Below are positions 8,736 to 17,218 of a stretch of 36,656 bases of DNA, piece by piece (position 1 is the first letter of the stretch; each line of letters opens with the position of its first letter). The translations under genes were made by a program, and so were the position numbers. The notes beneath the pieces were generated by a model. The model ran no database searches, was not told where the DNA came from, and saw only the letters and a program-made list of their open reading frames with translations. The DNA is from Neptuniibacter sp. UBA6509 (lineage in GTDB: Bacteria > Pseudomonadota > Gammaproteobacteria > Pseudomonadales > Balneatricaceae). The stretch covers positions 1-36,656 of the forward strand of contig DJLT01000084.1 in NCBI GenBank assembly GCA_002435145.1. Reading direction: 5' to 3'.

Positions 8736-9331
8736 TATGCAGCTCCCTCTTCAGAAATTTCACCACGGCGATCGGTAACGATAAGCTGAACGCCAGGTTT
8801 TGGCATATCCCATTTCCAAGTATTCAATGTTGTTTCTACGGGTAGCATATCAATGCAATCTACAGGGCAAGGTTCCACACAAAGATCACAGCCAGTACAT
8901 TCAGTCTCAATAACCGTATGCATCAACTTCGCTGCACCCAAAATCGCATCAACAGGACAAGCCTGAATGCACTTAGTACACCCTATGCATTCATCTTCGC
9001 GAATATAGGCAACCGTTTTGACAGGTTCTTCTTCAACACCGCCTTCAAGTGGCAGTGCTTCAAGATCTAATAGATCAGCTAAAGCTTCTACCGTACTTTG
9101 ACCACCAGGAGGGCATTTGTTAATTGCATCGCCATCAGCGATTGCTTCAGCGTAAGGTCGGCAGCCTGGATAACCACATTGCCCGCACTGAGTCTGCGGC
9201 AACATACCATCGATTTGCTCAACAATAGGATTACCTTCAACCCGAAAACGAACCGAAGCAAATCCAAGCAATAAGCCAAAAGCGATAGCGAGCCCTAAGA
9301 GGGCTAAAACAGCAATAATTACGTATTCCAT
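8735..9331 (-). CDS. rsxB: Rnf/Rsx electron transport complex subunit B (iron-sulfur)
   Basis: Iron-sulfur subunit that relays electrons within the Rnf complex, 198 residues. One N-terminal transmembrane helix (about 4-25) anchors it. A four-cysteine Fe-S domain follows, with three cysteines in [10 protein letters not shown] and the fourth in NKCPPGG. Two ferredoxin-type [4Fe-4S] motifs then appear, [12 protein letters not shown] and [12 protein letters not shown]. The start is supported by AGGAG 7 nt upstream, which overlaps the rsxA stop TAG. Its stop overlaps the start of rsxC by one base. All expected cluster ligands are present. Confidence 0.97.
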   Translation of the reverse strand: MEYVIIAVLALLGLAIAFGLLLGFASVRFRVEGNPIVEQIDGMLPQTQCGQCGYPGCRPYAEAIADGDAINKCPPGGQSTVEALADLLDLEALPLEGGVEEEPVKTVAYIREDECIGCTKCIQACPVDAILGAAKLMHTVIETECTGCDLCVEPCPVDCIDMLPVETTLNTWKWDMPKPGVQLIVTDRRGEISEEGAA

Positions 9332-9340
9332 TATGCGCTC

Positions 9341-9922
9341 CTAGATCTGAACCAGACCTGTGAAGCCCATAAAGGCTAATGACATTAATCCTGCAGTGAC
9401 CATGCCGATAGCCGCTCCCCTAAAAGGCACAGGAACATCAGCGACAGCAATACGCTCACGCATCGCTGAAAAAAGAATCAAAGCAAGGGAGAAACCAACA
9501 GCCGCACCAAAACCATAAACAATAGAGTCGATGAAGCCATTTAGTTTTTTGATATTAAGTAACGCTACACCTAAAACCGCACAGTTCGTTGTTATCAGCG
9601 GTAGGAAAATACCTAACACTTTATACAACATTGGACTTGTTTTACGCACGACCATCTCAGTGAACTGTACAACAACAGCAATCACCAAAATAAAGGTTAT
9701 TGTTTGCAAATAACCAAGATCAAGAGGCTGAAGCAGATAGGTATACGCTAAATAACTACATACAGATGACAGAGTTAACACAAAGGTCGTCGCTAGAGAC
9801 ATCCCCATAGCCGTCTCCAACTTATTGGAAACGCCCATAAAAGGACACAGCCCTAGGAACTGAACCAGTACAAAGTTATTTACCAGCACAGTGCTGATAA
9901 CAATCAGAAGATAATCTGCCAT
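9341..9922 (-). CDS. rsxA: Rnf/Rsx electron transport complex subunit A
   Basis: Integral membrane subunit of the Rnf complex, 193 residues, the same length as E. coli RsxA, with about six helices. The signature [16 protein letters not shown] lies near residue 16 and AMRERIA near 150. The conserved cysteine in GLCPF and the one in TTNCAVLG are at positions that in structurally studied Rnf complexes bind a [2Fe-2S] cluster shared with RsxE. It is the first gene of the operon. The ribosome binding site is weak, so initiation may be modest. The promoter should lie within 9923-10060. Confidence 0.97.
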   Translation of the reverse strand: MADYLLIVISTVLVNNFVLVQFLGLCPFMGVSNKLETAMGMSLATTFVLTLSSVCSYLAYTYLLQPLDLGYLQTITFILVIAVVVQFTEMVVRKTSPMLYKVLGIFLPLITTNCAVLGVALLNIKKLNGFIDSIVYGFGAAVGFSLALILFSAMRERIAVADVPVPFRGAAIGMVTAGLMSLAFMGFTGLVQI

Positions 9923-9956
9923 AAAATCTGTAATTAACTAAATGGTACCCATGATA

Positions 9957-9974
9957 TGTAATCGTGAAATTACA
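9957..9974. promoter_or_regulatory. Inverted repeat in rsx promoter region
   Basis: TGTAAT and ATTACA are separated by six bases, 35-52 bases upstream of the rsxA start. The position suits an operator for the rsx operon. It does not match a regulator motif I know, so the call rests on symmetry and position only. Confidence 0.3.
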
Positions 9975-10060
9975 ATACTGAAACTTCACCTGAACATAGA
10001 TTAGCAAATGCTAAAGTCTACCTTGAAAGGCATAGTTTAGGTATAGCGTGAATCTGATAT

Positions 10061-10090
10061 AGAAGAAAAACAAGGGAGGATACACCTCCC
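10061..10090 (-). terminator. Intrinsic terminator after cysN
   Basis: On the minus strand, GGGAGG and CCTCCC pair around the loop TGTAT, then TTGTTTTTCTTC follows. It starts 9 nt after the cysN stop and separates the cysDN transcript from the rsx operon. Confidence 0.85.
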
Positions 10091-10099
10091 TAATATTCA

Positions 10100-11797
10100 T
10101 TAGATCAGATTTTTCTGTTTCAACAACTCAATAGCCAGCTCTAATTGGCCGTTTGCCGTATCCGCATCCAACTGATCAACCTGAATATTCAAAGCACCTT
10201 GAATACCTTCTTCGGTTTCTAGTATTGAAATTAGACCTGCTTGATTTAGTAAGCCTTCCAATGCAGAAGCCTTATTGTCTACTCCAGAAAGCTGTTCTTC
10301 GTTAAAAGCAACAACAGCACGCCCCTGTTCAAATAGAACAGACTCTAAACTGAACAAAATAGTCTGACGCTGTTCAGCACTACCGCCTGAAACTGTAATC
10401 GTTGCCGCCTGCTGTCCAAAACGAATAGTACGATCAGCCGCTGTGATTCTAGACTCGTTAACTAAGTTGCTGTTTAGATCTACTAGCTGAGAAGAGCCAT
10501 CATTAATGCTCATGCCCGCCGCAACAGTTTCGTTGGTTAAGCGATCAACAATGATAAAAGAGCCTGTACCGTGATGCGAACGATAATCGTCTGCTACCAC
10601 TGGACGTTCCAGTGTAATCTCGCAACGGCCAATTTCATTCAGCTCAAGAGAACTGGCTGGACTTTCTTCTAGCGTATTCACATCAACACGATTTCTTACG
10701 TTGCTAATCCCGCCCGCAACACGTGTTGTGTTTAGTTTAACTTCGTATTGACGACCCGCTTGCATGCTCTGTTCAGACATCCACACAACCATAGCATCAA
10801 AGCGGTTAGTGCTTTGAGGAACGGCGTCACTATGAACTAACATGTCGCCACGTGAGATGTCGATCTCATCTTCCAATGTCAATGTAACGGCCATTGGAGG
10901 AAAAGCTTCCTCAATCTCGCCTTCAAACGTCACTATAGACTTAACTTTGCTTGATTTACCTGATGGTAAAACAGTCACTTCATCACCTGGACGTACAATA
11001 CCTGACGTCAAAGTACCGCAGTAACCACGAAAATCTAGGTTTGGACGGTTTACGTACTGAACAGGGAAACGTAACTCATCAAAGTTCTGATCGTTTGCGA
11101 TCTCTACATTTTCCAAAGTATGCATCAACGGCTCGCCTTCAAACCAAGTCATTGACTCAGAAGGGCTAACTACGTTGTCACCTTTTAGAGCAGAAAGAGG
11201 CACAAACTGAATGTCTGGCAGATCAAGCTGCTTTGAGAACTCAAGATATTCAGCTTTGATCTCTTCAAAACGCTCTTCACTGTAATCAACCAGATCCATT
11301 TTGTTGATAGCAACAACCGTATGCTTCAAACCTAGTAGAGAAACGATAAAGCTATGACGTTTAGTCTGAACCTGCACACCATAACGCGCATCGATCAAGA
11401 TAATCGCTAGATCACACGTTGATGCACCTGTTGCCATGTTGCGGGTATATTGCTCATGGCCCGGCGTATCAGCAATGATGAATTTACGTTTTGAAGTAGA
11501 AAAATAACGGTAAGCAACATCGATTGTGATGCCCTGTTCACGCTCAGCTTGTAAACCATCAACTAGCAAAGCCAAATCGAGCTCTTCGCCTGCATTACCA
11601 ACGCGTTCATTATCTTTCTGAATAGCGGCTAACTGATCTTCATAGATCATTTTTGAATCATGTAATAAACGACCAATCAACGTGGATTTACCGTCATCTA
11701 CGCTACCGCAGGTTAGAAAGCGTAGTAATTCCTTGTTCTCGTGCTGATGTAGATATTCTTGAATATCAGATTCAATCAGATCGCTGTGGTGACTCAT
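10100..11797 (-). CDS. cysN: Sulfate adenylyltransferase GTPase subunit with degenerate C-terminal domain
   Basis: Regulatory GTPase of ATP sulfurylase; with CysD it makes APS from ATP and sulfate. The GTPase domain (about 22-230) has P-loop GSVDDGKST at 31-39, DTPGHEQY at 110-117 and NKMD at 165-168. EF-Tu-like beta-barrel domains follow. The chosen ATG (11797) has AAGGAG upstream; a longer frame begins 13 codons earlier without support. The protein has 565 residues against about 475 in E. coli. The extra part (about 462-565) reads like the N-terminal half of an APS kinase: the segment around TITVSGGS through [17 protein letters not shown] aligns by eye with the CysC P-loop region. The GxSGxGKST motif has become GGSAEQRQT, so no kinase activity is expected. 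It lies 111 bases after cysD. Confidence 0.95.
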   Translation of the reverse strand: MSHHSDLIESDIQEYLHQHENKELLRFLTCGSVDDGKSTLIGRLLHDSKMIYEDQLAAIQKDNERVGNAGEELDLALLVDGLQAEREQGITIDVAYRYFSTSKRKFIIADTPGHEQYTRNMATGASTCDLAIILIDARYGVQVQTKRHSFIVSLLGLKHTVVAINKMDLVDYSEERFEEIKAEYLEFSKQLDLPDIQFVPLSALKGDNVVSPSESMTWFEGEPLMHTLENVEIANDQNFDELRFPVQYVNRPNLDFRGYCGTLTSGIVRPGDEVTVLPSGKSSKVKSIVTFEGEIEEAFPPMAVTLTLEDEIDISRGDMLVHSDAVPQSTNRFDAMVVWMSEQSMQAGRQYEVKLNTTRVAGGISNVRNRVDVNTLEESPASSLELNEIGRCEITLERPVVADDYRSHHGTGSFIIVDRLTNETVAAGMSINDGSSQLVDLNSNLVNESRITAADRTIRFGQQAATITVSGGSAEQRQTILFSLESVLFEQGRAVVAFNEEQLSGVDNKASALEGLLNQAGLISILETEEGIQGALNIQVDQLDADTANGQLELAIELLKQKNLI

Positions 11798-11908
11798 TCT
11801 TTTCTCCTTGGAGAAAGCGCCATGCTTTTGAAGCACAACACCTTATATATCAATTTATTATTAACCTAAGGCGTATATAAAATGTAACGCCAATTACATT
11901 GGAAAAGC

Positions 11909-12826
11909 CTAGAAGTAACCTTCCATCTTTTTCTTTTCCATAGAACCAGAACTATCATGATCGATTGCTCGACCTTGGCGTTCAGATGTAGTGGTTAACA
12001 ACATCTCCTGAATAATTTCTGGAAGAGTCGCTGCTTCAGACTCAACCGCACCGGTTAATGGGTAACAGCCCAATGTGCGGAAACGTACACTCTTCATCTC
12101 AGGCACTTCACCTTCATTTAGAGGTAGGCGCTCATCATCAACCATGATCATCATGCCATCACGCTCAACTACAGGGCGTTTTGCAGAGAAATAAAGAGGA
12201 ACAATTGGAATCTCTTCAAGATAAATATACTGCCAGATATCAAGCTCGGTCCAGTTCGATAGTGGGAATACACGAATACTCTCACCTTTATCTACACGGG
12301 TATTAAATACATTCCATAGCTCTGGACGCTGGCTCTTAGGATCCCAACGATGGTTTTCATCACGGAAAGAGAACACACGTTCTTTAGCACGAGATTTTTC
12401 TTCGTCACGGCGCGCGCCACCAAAAGCAGCATCAAATTGATACTTATCTAATGCCTGCTTTAAGCCTTGAGTTTTCATGATATCGGTGTGCTTTGAAGAA
12501 CCATGGGTAAATGGACCTACGCCCATATCCACACCTTCCTGATTGATGTGCACTAAAAGATCCATCCCTGCTTCTTTAGCCATTTTGTCACGGAATTCAA
12601 TCATCTCTTTGAATTTCCATGTAGTGTCGACATGCATCAATGGGAAAGGAGGCTTACCCGGCGCAAAAGCTTTACGCGCAAGATGCAGCATAACCGCTGA
12701 ATCCTTACCTACAGAGTAAAGCATCACAGGGTTATCAAACTCTGCTGCAACTTCGCGGATAATATGAATACTCTCAGCTTCTAATTGCTTGAGATGCGTT
12801 AAACGATGTTCAGGTAAAGCACTCAT
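11909..12826 (-). CDS. cysD: Sulfate adenylyltransferase catalytic subunit
   Basis: Catalytic subunit of ATP sulfurylase, the first step of sulfate assimilation. The 305 residues are close to E. coli CysD (302). The PP-loop-like adenylation motif is [21 protein letters not shown] (split here as [10 protein letters not shown] then AVMLHL). Other landmarks are [29 protein letters not shown] and the C-terminal [17 protein letters not shown] chose the ATG at 12826 (MSALPEHRL) over a TTG one codon upstream. It leads the cysDN transcription unit, which diverges from the TSUP transporter and sulfite reductase genes, so the 254-base gap ahead of it probably holds promoters for both directions. Confidence 0.97.
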   Translation of the reverse strand: MSALPEHRLTHLKQLEAESIHIIREVAAEFDNPVMLYSVGKDSAVMLHLARKAFAPGKPPFPLMHVDTTWKFKEMIEFRDKMAKEAGMDLLVHINQEGVDMGVGPFTHGSSKHTDIMKTQGLKQALDKYQFDAAFGGARRDEEKSRAKERVFSFRDENHRWDPKSQRPELWNVFNTRVDKGESIRVFPLSNWTELDIWQYIYLEEIPIVPLYFSAKRPVVERDGMMIMVDDERLPLNEGEVPEMKSVRFRTLGCYPLTGAVESEAATLPEIIQEMLLTTTSERQGRAIDHDSSGSMEKKKMEGYF

Positions 12827-12957
12827 CAAAAAACTCTCTTTCTATTGATAATGGATGGACTCACAACCAATGGATTACGAGGTATAGCTGTCCAATATTG
12901 CGGCGCATTATGGCAGCTCAACAAATAAAACACAAAAGAATATATATTAACTTTTTT

Positions 12958-12972
12958 ATAACCAAAGGTTAT
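12958..12972. promoter_or_regulatory. Palindrome in divergent sulfur-gene promoter, candidate CysB site
   Basis: ATAACCAAAGGTTAT is a perfect inverted repeat with a three-base centre, in the spacer between cysD and the TSUP transporter. Related half-sites (GTTAT/ATAAC) recur at about 13027-13033 and 13063-13067, and near the cysG start at about 17184-17188. CysB normally controls these genes, but its motif is loose, so assigning the site to CysB is an inference. Confidence 0.35.
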
Positions 12973-13080
12973 ATGCAATAGTTAACCTAAAGCGATTACG
13001 CATAAGACAAAAGACATATTCTTCTTGGTTATAATAAGATTTCCAATTATTATTTTAAGTTATATGAGAATGGCTTTATT

Positions 13081-13899
13081 ATGCGCTCTGTTTATCTTTG
13101 GACAGGTTTACCTATGGAACTTGCATATAGTTTTGCAGGATTAGTCGTCGGCTTTATTGTTGGCTTGACAGGGATTGGCGGCGGAGCACTTATGACGCCG
13201 ATTCTAATTGTTGTCTTTGGTATTCCGCCCATTACCGCTGTAAGTACTGACTTAATCTATGCCGCTGTTACAAAATTTGGCGGCGCTATTACTTACACAC
13301 GAAAAAAACTGATCGAATGGAAAGTCGTCATACTTCTATTGGCAGGTAGCGTACCTGGTAGTCTATTGACCCTATTCTATTTGGATAGCCTTGGCGGGTT
13401 AGAAAAAATGGAGCACCTAATTAATTTAACGTTAGGTATTTCACTTGTTTTAACCTCTATCGCAGTTTTTTTACGAAATAAGATTCGCAATCAAGCGATA
13501 AAGTGGCAACATACGCCCGCTGCGCGCCATGCTAAAAAATGGCGCCCACTAGCGACTACCTTAATGGGCCTTGTTTTAGGATGCTTAGTAACACTTTCAT
13601 CCGTAGGAGCAGGTGCACTTGGTACCGCACTATTAATTGTTTTATACCCACGAATGAGCATGCCAACCATTGTGGGAACAGACCTTGTGCACGCTGTAGC
13701 GCTAACAGCAATAGCGGGTGCAGGGCATTACCAGATGGGCAGTGTAGATCTAAGCCTACTGGCATACCTATTAATAGGTTCATTACCTGGAGTATTCGTC
13801 GGCAGCCAAATAGGCACCCGCTTATCTCCAAAAGTAATGCAACCTATAATGGGATCAATTTTGTTAGCCATCGGCCTACGATTTGTAATCGCAGGTTAA
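13081..13899 (+). CDS. TSUP family membrane transporter (TauE/SafE type)
   Basis: Predicted inner-membrane permease of the TSUP family, whose members move sulfite, sulfonates or related anions. The 272 residues contain about seven to eight hydrophobic helices in two halves. The family signature GLTGIGGGALMTPILI occurs near residue 28, and a second-half counterpart, LSSVGAGALGTALLIVLYP, occurs near 175. Position between cysD and the sulfite reductase gene suggests sulfate or sulfite transport; no CysZ or CysTWA is in the window. The ATG at 13081 is used. A second ATG at 13114 (MELAYSF) would remove a short hydrophilic leader, and neither has a strong ribosome binding site, so the start is uncertain. 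Substrate and direction of transport cannot be told from sequence. Confidence 0.85.
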   Translation: MRSVYLWTGLPMELAYSFAGLVVGFIVGLTGIGGGALMTPILIVVFGIPPITAVSTDLIYAAVTKFGGAITYTRKKLIEWKVVILLLAGSVPGSLLTLFYLDSLGGLEKMEHLINLTLGISLVLTSIAVFLRNKIRNQAIKWQHTPAARHAKKWRPLATTLMGLVLGCLVTLSSVGAGALGTALLIVLYPRMSMPTIVGTDLVHAVALTAIAGAGHYQMGSVDLSLLAYLLIGSLPGVFVGSQIGTRLSPKVMQPIMGSILLAIGLRFVIAG

Positions 13900-13915
13900 A
13901 CCCTAAAAGTGAGGT

Positions 13916-13940
13916 GTCTGGAAGGTCAATTCGTCCAGAC
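13916..13940 (+). other. Hairpin between TSUP gene and sulfite reductase gene
   Basis: GTCTGGA and TCCAGAC form a 7-bp stem around an 11-base loop, followed by AAGGGAATTTTAAG just before the sulfite reductase start. It could weaken read-through from the transporter gene or act as a 5' leader structure. The T-run is too poor to call a standard terminator. Confidence 0.4.
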
Positions 13941-13956
13941 AAGGGAATTTTAAGTT

Positions 13957-15615
13957 ATGTATCAGTATAACGAAGTCGACCAAAAACTGGTTGATGAACG
14001 CGTTGAGCAATATAGAGATCAGACACGCCGCTTTTTAGCGGGGGAACTGCCAGAAGATGACTTTCTAGCACTACGTTTGATGAACGGACTTTATGTGCAA
14101 CGCCACGCACCTATGTTGCGTGTTGCAGGCCCATACGGCATGTATAACTCAACCCAACTACGTAAACTGGCACATATTGCCCGCACTTACGATAAAGGGT
14201 ATGCACATTTTACAACACGCACTAACCTGCAATTCAACTGGCCTAAGCTGGAAGAAGTGCCAGATATTTTGGCCGAACTTGCAAGTGTACAGATGCATGC
14301 AATACAGACATCTGGTAACTGTATTCGTAATACAACTACTGACCAATTTGCTGGCGTTATCGCCGATGAAATTGAAGATCCACGCCCTTACTGTGAAATC
14401 ATTCGCCAGTGGTCTTCACTTCACCCTGAGTTTGCTTATCTACCACGCAAATTTAAAATTGCGATTGCTGGCGGCCCGACTGATCGCGCAGCAACACAAG
14501 TGCATGACATTGGCCTGCATATAGTAAAGAACGATGCTGGCGAAGTCGGCTTTGAAGTTCTTGTTGGTGGAGGCTTAGGTCGTACACCGGTTATTGGACA
14601 ACAGATTCGTTCATTCCTTGCAAAAGAAGACCTTCTTTCATACCTAGAAGCGATTATTCGCGTCTACAATTTGAATGGACGCCGCGACAATAAGTACAAA
14701 GCACGTATCAAAATACTTGTAAAAGCGATGGGCGTTGATGCCTTCCGTGAATTAGTTGATGCCGAATGGGAACAGATTCGCAACTCTGATCTAAAACTTC
14801 CGTTAGCAGAGATCGAGCGCGTTAAAAACTTTTTCACTCCTTTTGAGTACGATGAAGCAGCTGCTACGGACACCTCTCTTGAGCAAAAGCTTGCGAAAGA
14901 TGAATCTTTCCGTACTTGGTATGAGCGCAATACAGTCGAACATAAAGAAGCTGGTTACCGGATTACTTACATCTCTCTTAAGCCATATCTTAAACCAGCA
15001 GGCGATGTAACAGACGCACAGCTCGATTTGATTGCCGACCTTGCTGATAAATATAGCTTTGGTGAAGTACGTGCAACGCACAACCAAAACCTTGTTCTTG
15101 CAGATGTGAAAAACAGTGACCTTTACCAAGTATGGCAAGTACTTGCTGAATCAGATCTAGCTCGCCCTAATATCGGCACACTAACTGATATGACGGTTTG
15201 TCCGGGTGGAGATTTCTGTGCCCTAGCTAATGCTAAGACATTAGGTATTGCTGATCAGATTAACCGCAAGTTTGAAGACATGGATTATGTTCATGATTTA
15301 GGCGACCTAAAACTGAATATGTCAGGCTGCATTAATGCTTGTTCACATCACCATGTAGGCCATATCGGTATTTTGGGTGTGGATAAAAAAGGCGAAGATT
15401 GGTACCAAATCACCTTAGGTGGTGATGATGGTTCTAATGCAGCTCTAGGTAAAGTGATGGGTAAATCAGTTGCTTCCGATGAAGTTGCTGACACCCTACA
15501 GAAAGTTATCGAAGTTTTTGTTGAACAGCGTTTCGAGAACGAGCGCTTTATCGACACATTCCACCGCATTGGAATGGCACCATTTAAGGAGTACGTATAT
15601 GCCCCTGCTAATTAA
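13957..15615 (+). CDS. cysI: Siroheme [4Fe-4S] sulfite reductase (single-subunit type)
   Basis: Reduces sulfite to sulfide with six electrons at a coupled siroheme/[4Fe-4S] centre. The 552 residues show the two-repeat nitrite/sulfite reductase fold, with an N-terminal ferredoxin-like half-domain (RHAPMLRVAGPYGMYNSTQL), HFTTRTNLQFNW near residue 87, and a matching second half. The cluster/siroheme cysteines are Cys415 and Cys421 (CPGGDFC) and Cys458 and Cys462 (CINAC). No flavoprotein partner (CysJ) is present. The protein resembles the Pseudomonas-type enzyme, which is thought to take electrons from ferredoxin. The next gene overlaps its end by 17 bases, and cysH and cysG, encoding the APS reductase and the siroheme maker, follow. 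A nitrite reductase role is possible but unlikely given the neighbours. Confidence 0.94.
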   Translation: MYQYNEVDQKLVDERVEQYRDQTRRFLAGELPEDDFLALRLMNGLYVQRHAPMLRVAGPYGMYNSTQLRKLAHIARTYDKGYAHFTTRTNLQFNWPKLEEVPDILAELASVQMHAIQTSGNCIRNTTTDQFAGVIADEIEDPRPYCEIIRQWSSLHPEFAYLPRKFKIAIAGGPTDRAATQVHDIGLHIVKNDAGEVGFEVLVGGGLGRTPVIGQQIRSFLAKEDLLSYLEAIIRVYNLNGRRDNKYKARIKILVKAMGVDAFRELVDAEWEQIRNSDLKLPLAEIERVKNFFTPFEYDEAAATDTSLEQKLAKDESFRTWYERNTVEHKEAGYRITYISLKPYLKPAGDVTDAQLDLIADLADKYSFGEVRATHNQNLVLADVKNSDLYQVWQVLAESDLARPNIGTLTDMTVCPGGDFCALANAKTLGIADQINRKFEDMDYVHDLGDLKLNMSGCINACSHHHVGHIGILGVDKKGEDWYQITLGGDDGSNAALGKVMGKSVASDEVADTLQKVIEVFVEQRFENERFIDTFHRIGMAPFKEYVYAPAN

Positions 15616-16087
15616 TCGCAAAGTTGTCGAAGACAACTGGACACTTATCAATGACGACGCTTTTTCAGAGGAAGGCGCTGTCCCGGCAGGTGACATCATC
15701 GTACCTTTGGCTCTTTTTACTGAGCATAAAGAGAGCTTAGCAGCGCGCAATAATCAAGTTGCTATACAGGTCAATGGTAATGATGATCTGACTCAGGTTT
15801 TAGAGAACCTAGAGCAGTTTCCACTCATTGCTATCGATTTCCCTGCATTTCGTGACGGACGAGGATTCAGCATTGCTCGATTACTTGTACGCGCCGAGTA
15901 TAAAGGCGAGATCAGAGCGACAGGTGATATAGGCCAAGATCGTCTTGCTTACATGGAACGCTGCGGTTTCACTGCTATTCAGATCTCAGATGATCTGTTT
16001 AAGCCAGAGATGCTAAATGCCTTTGAAGAGATGAGTAACTATTACCAAAGCGCCACAGACAGTGTGCGTGCGGTTTACCATCAATAA
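15599..16087 (+). CDS. DUF934 family protein linked to sulfite reduction
   Basis: 162-residue cytoplasmic protein of the DUF934 family (COG3749), usually encoded next to this type of sulfite reductase; its biochemical role is not established. Recognisable segments are MPLLINRKVVEDNW at the start, a central DFPAFRDGRGFSIARLLR-like stretch (here ending RLLVRAEYKGEIRATGD), and QDRLAYMERCGFTAIQI. The ATG at 15599 lies inside the end of the sulfite reductase gene, with AAGGAG 7 bases upstream, and the 17-base overlap indicates translational coupling. A longer frame beginning at 15470 is only overlap. There are no cysteine clusters or membrane segments, so it is more likely an accessory factor than an electron carrier. 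Confidence 0.88.
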   Translation: MPLLINRKVVEDNWTLINDDAFSEEGAVPAGDIIVPLALFTEHKESLAARNNQVAIQVNGNDDLTQVLENLEQFPLIAIDFPAFRDGRGFSIARLLVRAEYKGEIRATGDIGQDRLAYMERCGFTAIQISDDLFKPEMLNAFEEMSNYYQSATDSVRAVYHQ

Positions 16088-16129
16088 AAAGTAGTTAGCT
16101 GAAAAATAGTGACAGTGAGGGTCCCTATC

Positions 16130-16852
16130 GTGAGTGAGCAAATGAATTCTGAGTTACAAAGCAAAGTTGAAGCGACTGCTGCTTTACTTAAAAAAGGCCT
16201 AAACGATTATGATGGTTCGATCGTTTTTGCAAACAGCCTAGGCGCTGAAGATGTTGTTATCGCAGATCTAATCAGCAGATACAGCCCTGAGATTAACAAC
16301 TTTGTACTTGATACAGGGCGCTTACCAGAAGAGACTCTCAAACTTCTGGCTGACGTTCAAGCACGCTACTCAAACATAACCGTTAAAGTGTATTACCCTG
16401 AAGCAGCAGATGTAGAAGGATTTGTAGCTGAAAATGGTGTCAATGCATTTTATGAATCTCAGGATTTACGTAAAGGCTGCTGCTTTGTCCGAAAAATAAA
16501 GCCGCTTAAACGCGCATTATCCACCAGCAAAGCCTGGATAACGGGTCTTCGCCGTGAACAATCCGTTACCCGTGATGAGATTCAATTTGAAGAGTGGGAT
16601 GAAGGTAATAATATGCACAAACTTAACCCTCTGGCCGACTGGTCTGAGAAGGAAGTTTGGGCATACATCAAAGCAAACGATGTACCTTACAACGAGCTTC
16701 ACGATAAACACTACCCAAGCATAGGCTGTGCACCCTGCACTCGTTCTATCTCGATGGGTGAAGATGTTCGTTCTGGCCGTTGGTGGTGGGAGAACCCAGA
16801 AAATCGCGAATGCGGTTTACATCCAGCAACGCCATTGAATTTCAAGAGCTAA
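16130..16852 (+). CDS. cysH: Adenylyl-sulfate (APS) reductase, iron-sulfur type
   Basis: Reduces activated sulfate to sulfite with thioredoxin or a similar donor. About 240 residues. The paired cysteines Cys117-Cys118 (KGCCFVRK) and Cys200/Cys203 (GCAPC) make the [4Fe-4S] ligand set that marks APS-using reductases and is absent from E. coli-type PAPS reductases. The C-terminal catalytic cysteine is Cys228 in RECGLH. The nucleotide loop reads FANSLGAEDVV, and TGLRREQSVTR is also present. I prefer the GTG at 16130, which has GAGG 9 bases upstream, but the ATG at 16142 and a GTG at 16109 remain possible. It lies 42 bases after the DUF934 gene. Using APS directly would make APS kinase unnecessary, consistent with the degenerate CysN tail. 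Confidence 0.93.
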   Translation: MSEQMNSELQSKVEATAALLKKGLNDYDGSIVFANSLGAEDVVIADLISRYSPEINNFVLDTGRLPEETLKLLADVQARYSNITVKVYYPEAADVEGFVAENGVNAFYESQDLRKGCCFVRKIKPLKRALSTSKAWITGLRREQSVTRDEIQFEEWDEGNNMHKLNPLADWSEKEVWAYIKANDVPYNELHDKHYPSIGCAPCTRSISMGEDVRSGRWWWENPENRECGLHPATPLNFKS

Positions 16853-16862
16853 GCAAGACCCC

Positions 16863-16883
16863 GAGGCAAACAGAGTTTGCCTC
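16863..16883 (+). terminator. Hairpin just after cysH, possible terminator
   Basis: GAGGCAAAC and GTTTGCCTC form a perfect 9-bp stem with the loop AGA, 10 bases after the cysH stop. Position fits transcription termination or 3'-end protection. No U-run follows, so it is not a standard intrinsic terminator. Confidence 0.5.
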
Positions 16884-16896
16884 AACAGGAGACCTC

Positions 16897-16985
16897 TCTG
16901 CACCTGCCATATAAAAAAGCGATCTTCCCCGCTAAGCCCAGCAAGGCTTTGTAGTCGCTCGCAATTTTATATGACAGGCCGCAGA
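16897..16985. repeat. 89-base imperfect inverted-repeat element
   Basis: The ends pair as TCTGC/GCAGA, CCTG/CAGG and CATATAAAA/TTTTATATG, separated only by single or double mismatches. Inside them AGCGA pairs with TCGCT (16918-16922 and 16955-16959), and an apical AAGCC/GGCTT stem surrounds CAGCAA (16934-16949). The result is one long stem with an apical stem-loop. It could be a small mobile hairpin (REP or MITE type), a structured RNA or a regulatory leader. I saw no second copy in this window. Confidence 0.55.
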
Positions 16986-17218
16986 TTCTATTCACTAACA
17001 CCCCCCATATACACCCTATCAGCCAATATAAATATTGCCCTATTTTAAAGCACAGCCCTCTTGATCAAGCATCAAATGCACCGAAACAGACCATTAAAAA
17101 AATCACTCAAAAAAATATCCATAGTTTCCTCGTTTATACGCTGAGCCACTAGTCAAAAATCATCATTCTGCTGGTAAACTATAGTTATATAGTAGAGTTC
17201 AACGGCCGGAGCAAACTC

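Larger units (their letters stand above)
16853..17218. other. 366-base spacer between cysH and cysG
   Basis: No gene seen. It holds a 9-bp-stem hairpin at 16863-16883, a long imperfect hairpin element at 16897-16985, and an AT-rich stretch (about 17085-17205) that should contain the cysG promoter. Confidence 0.7.
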
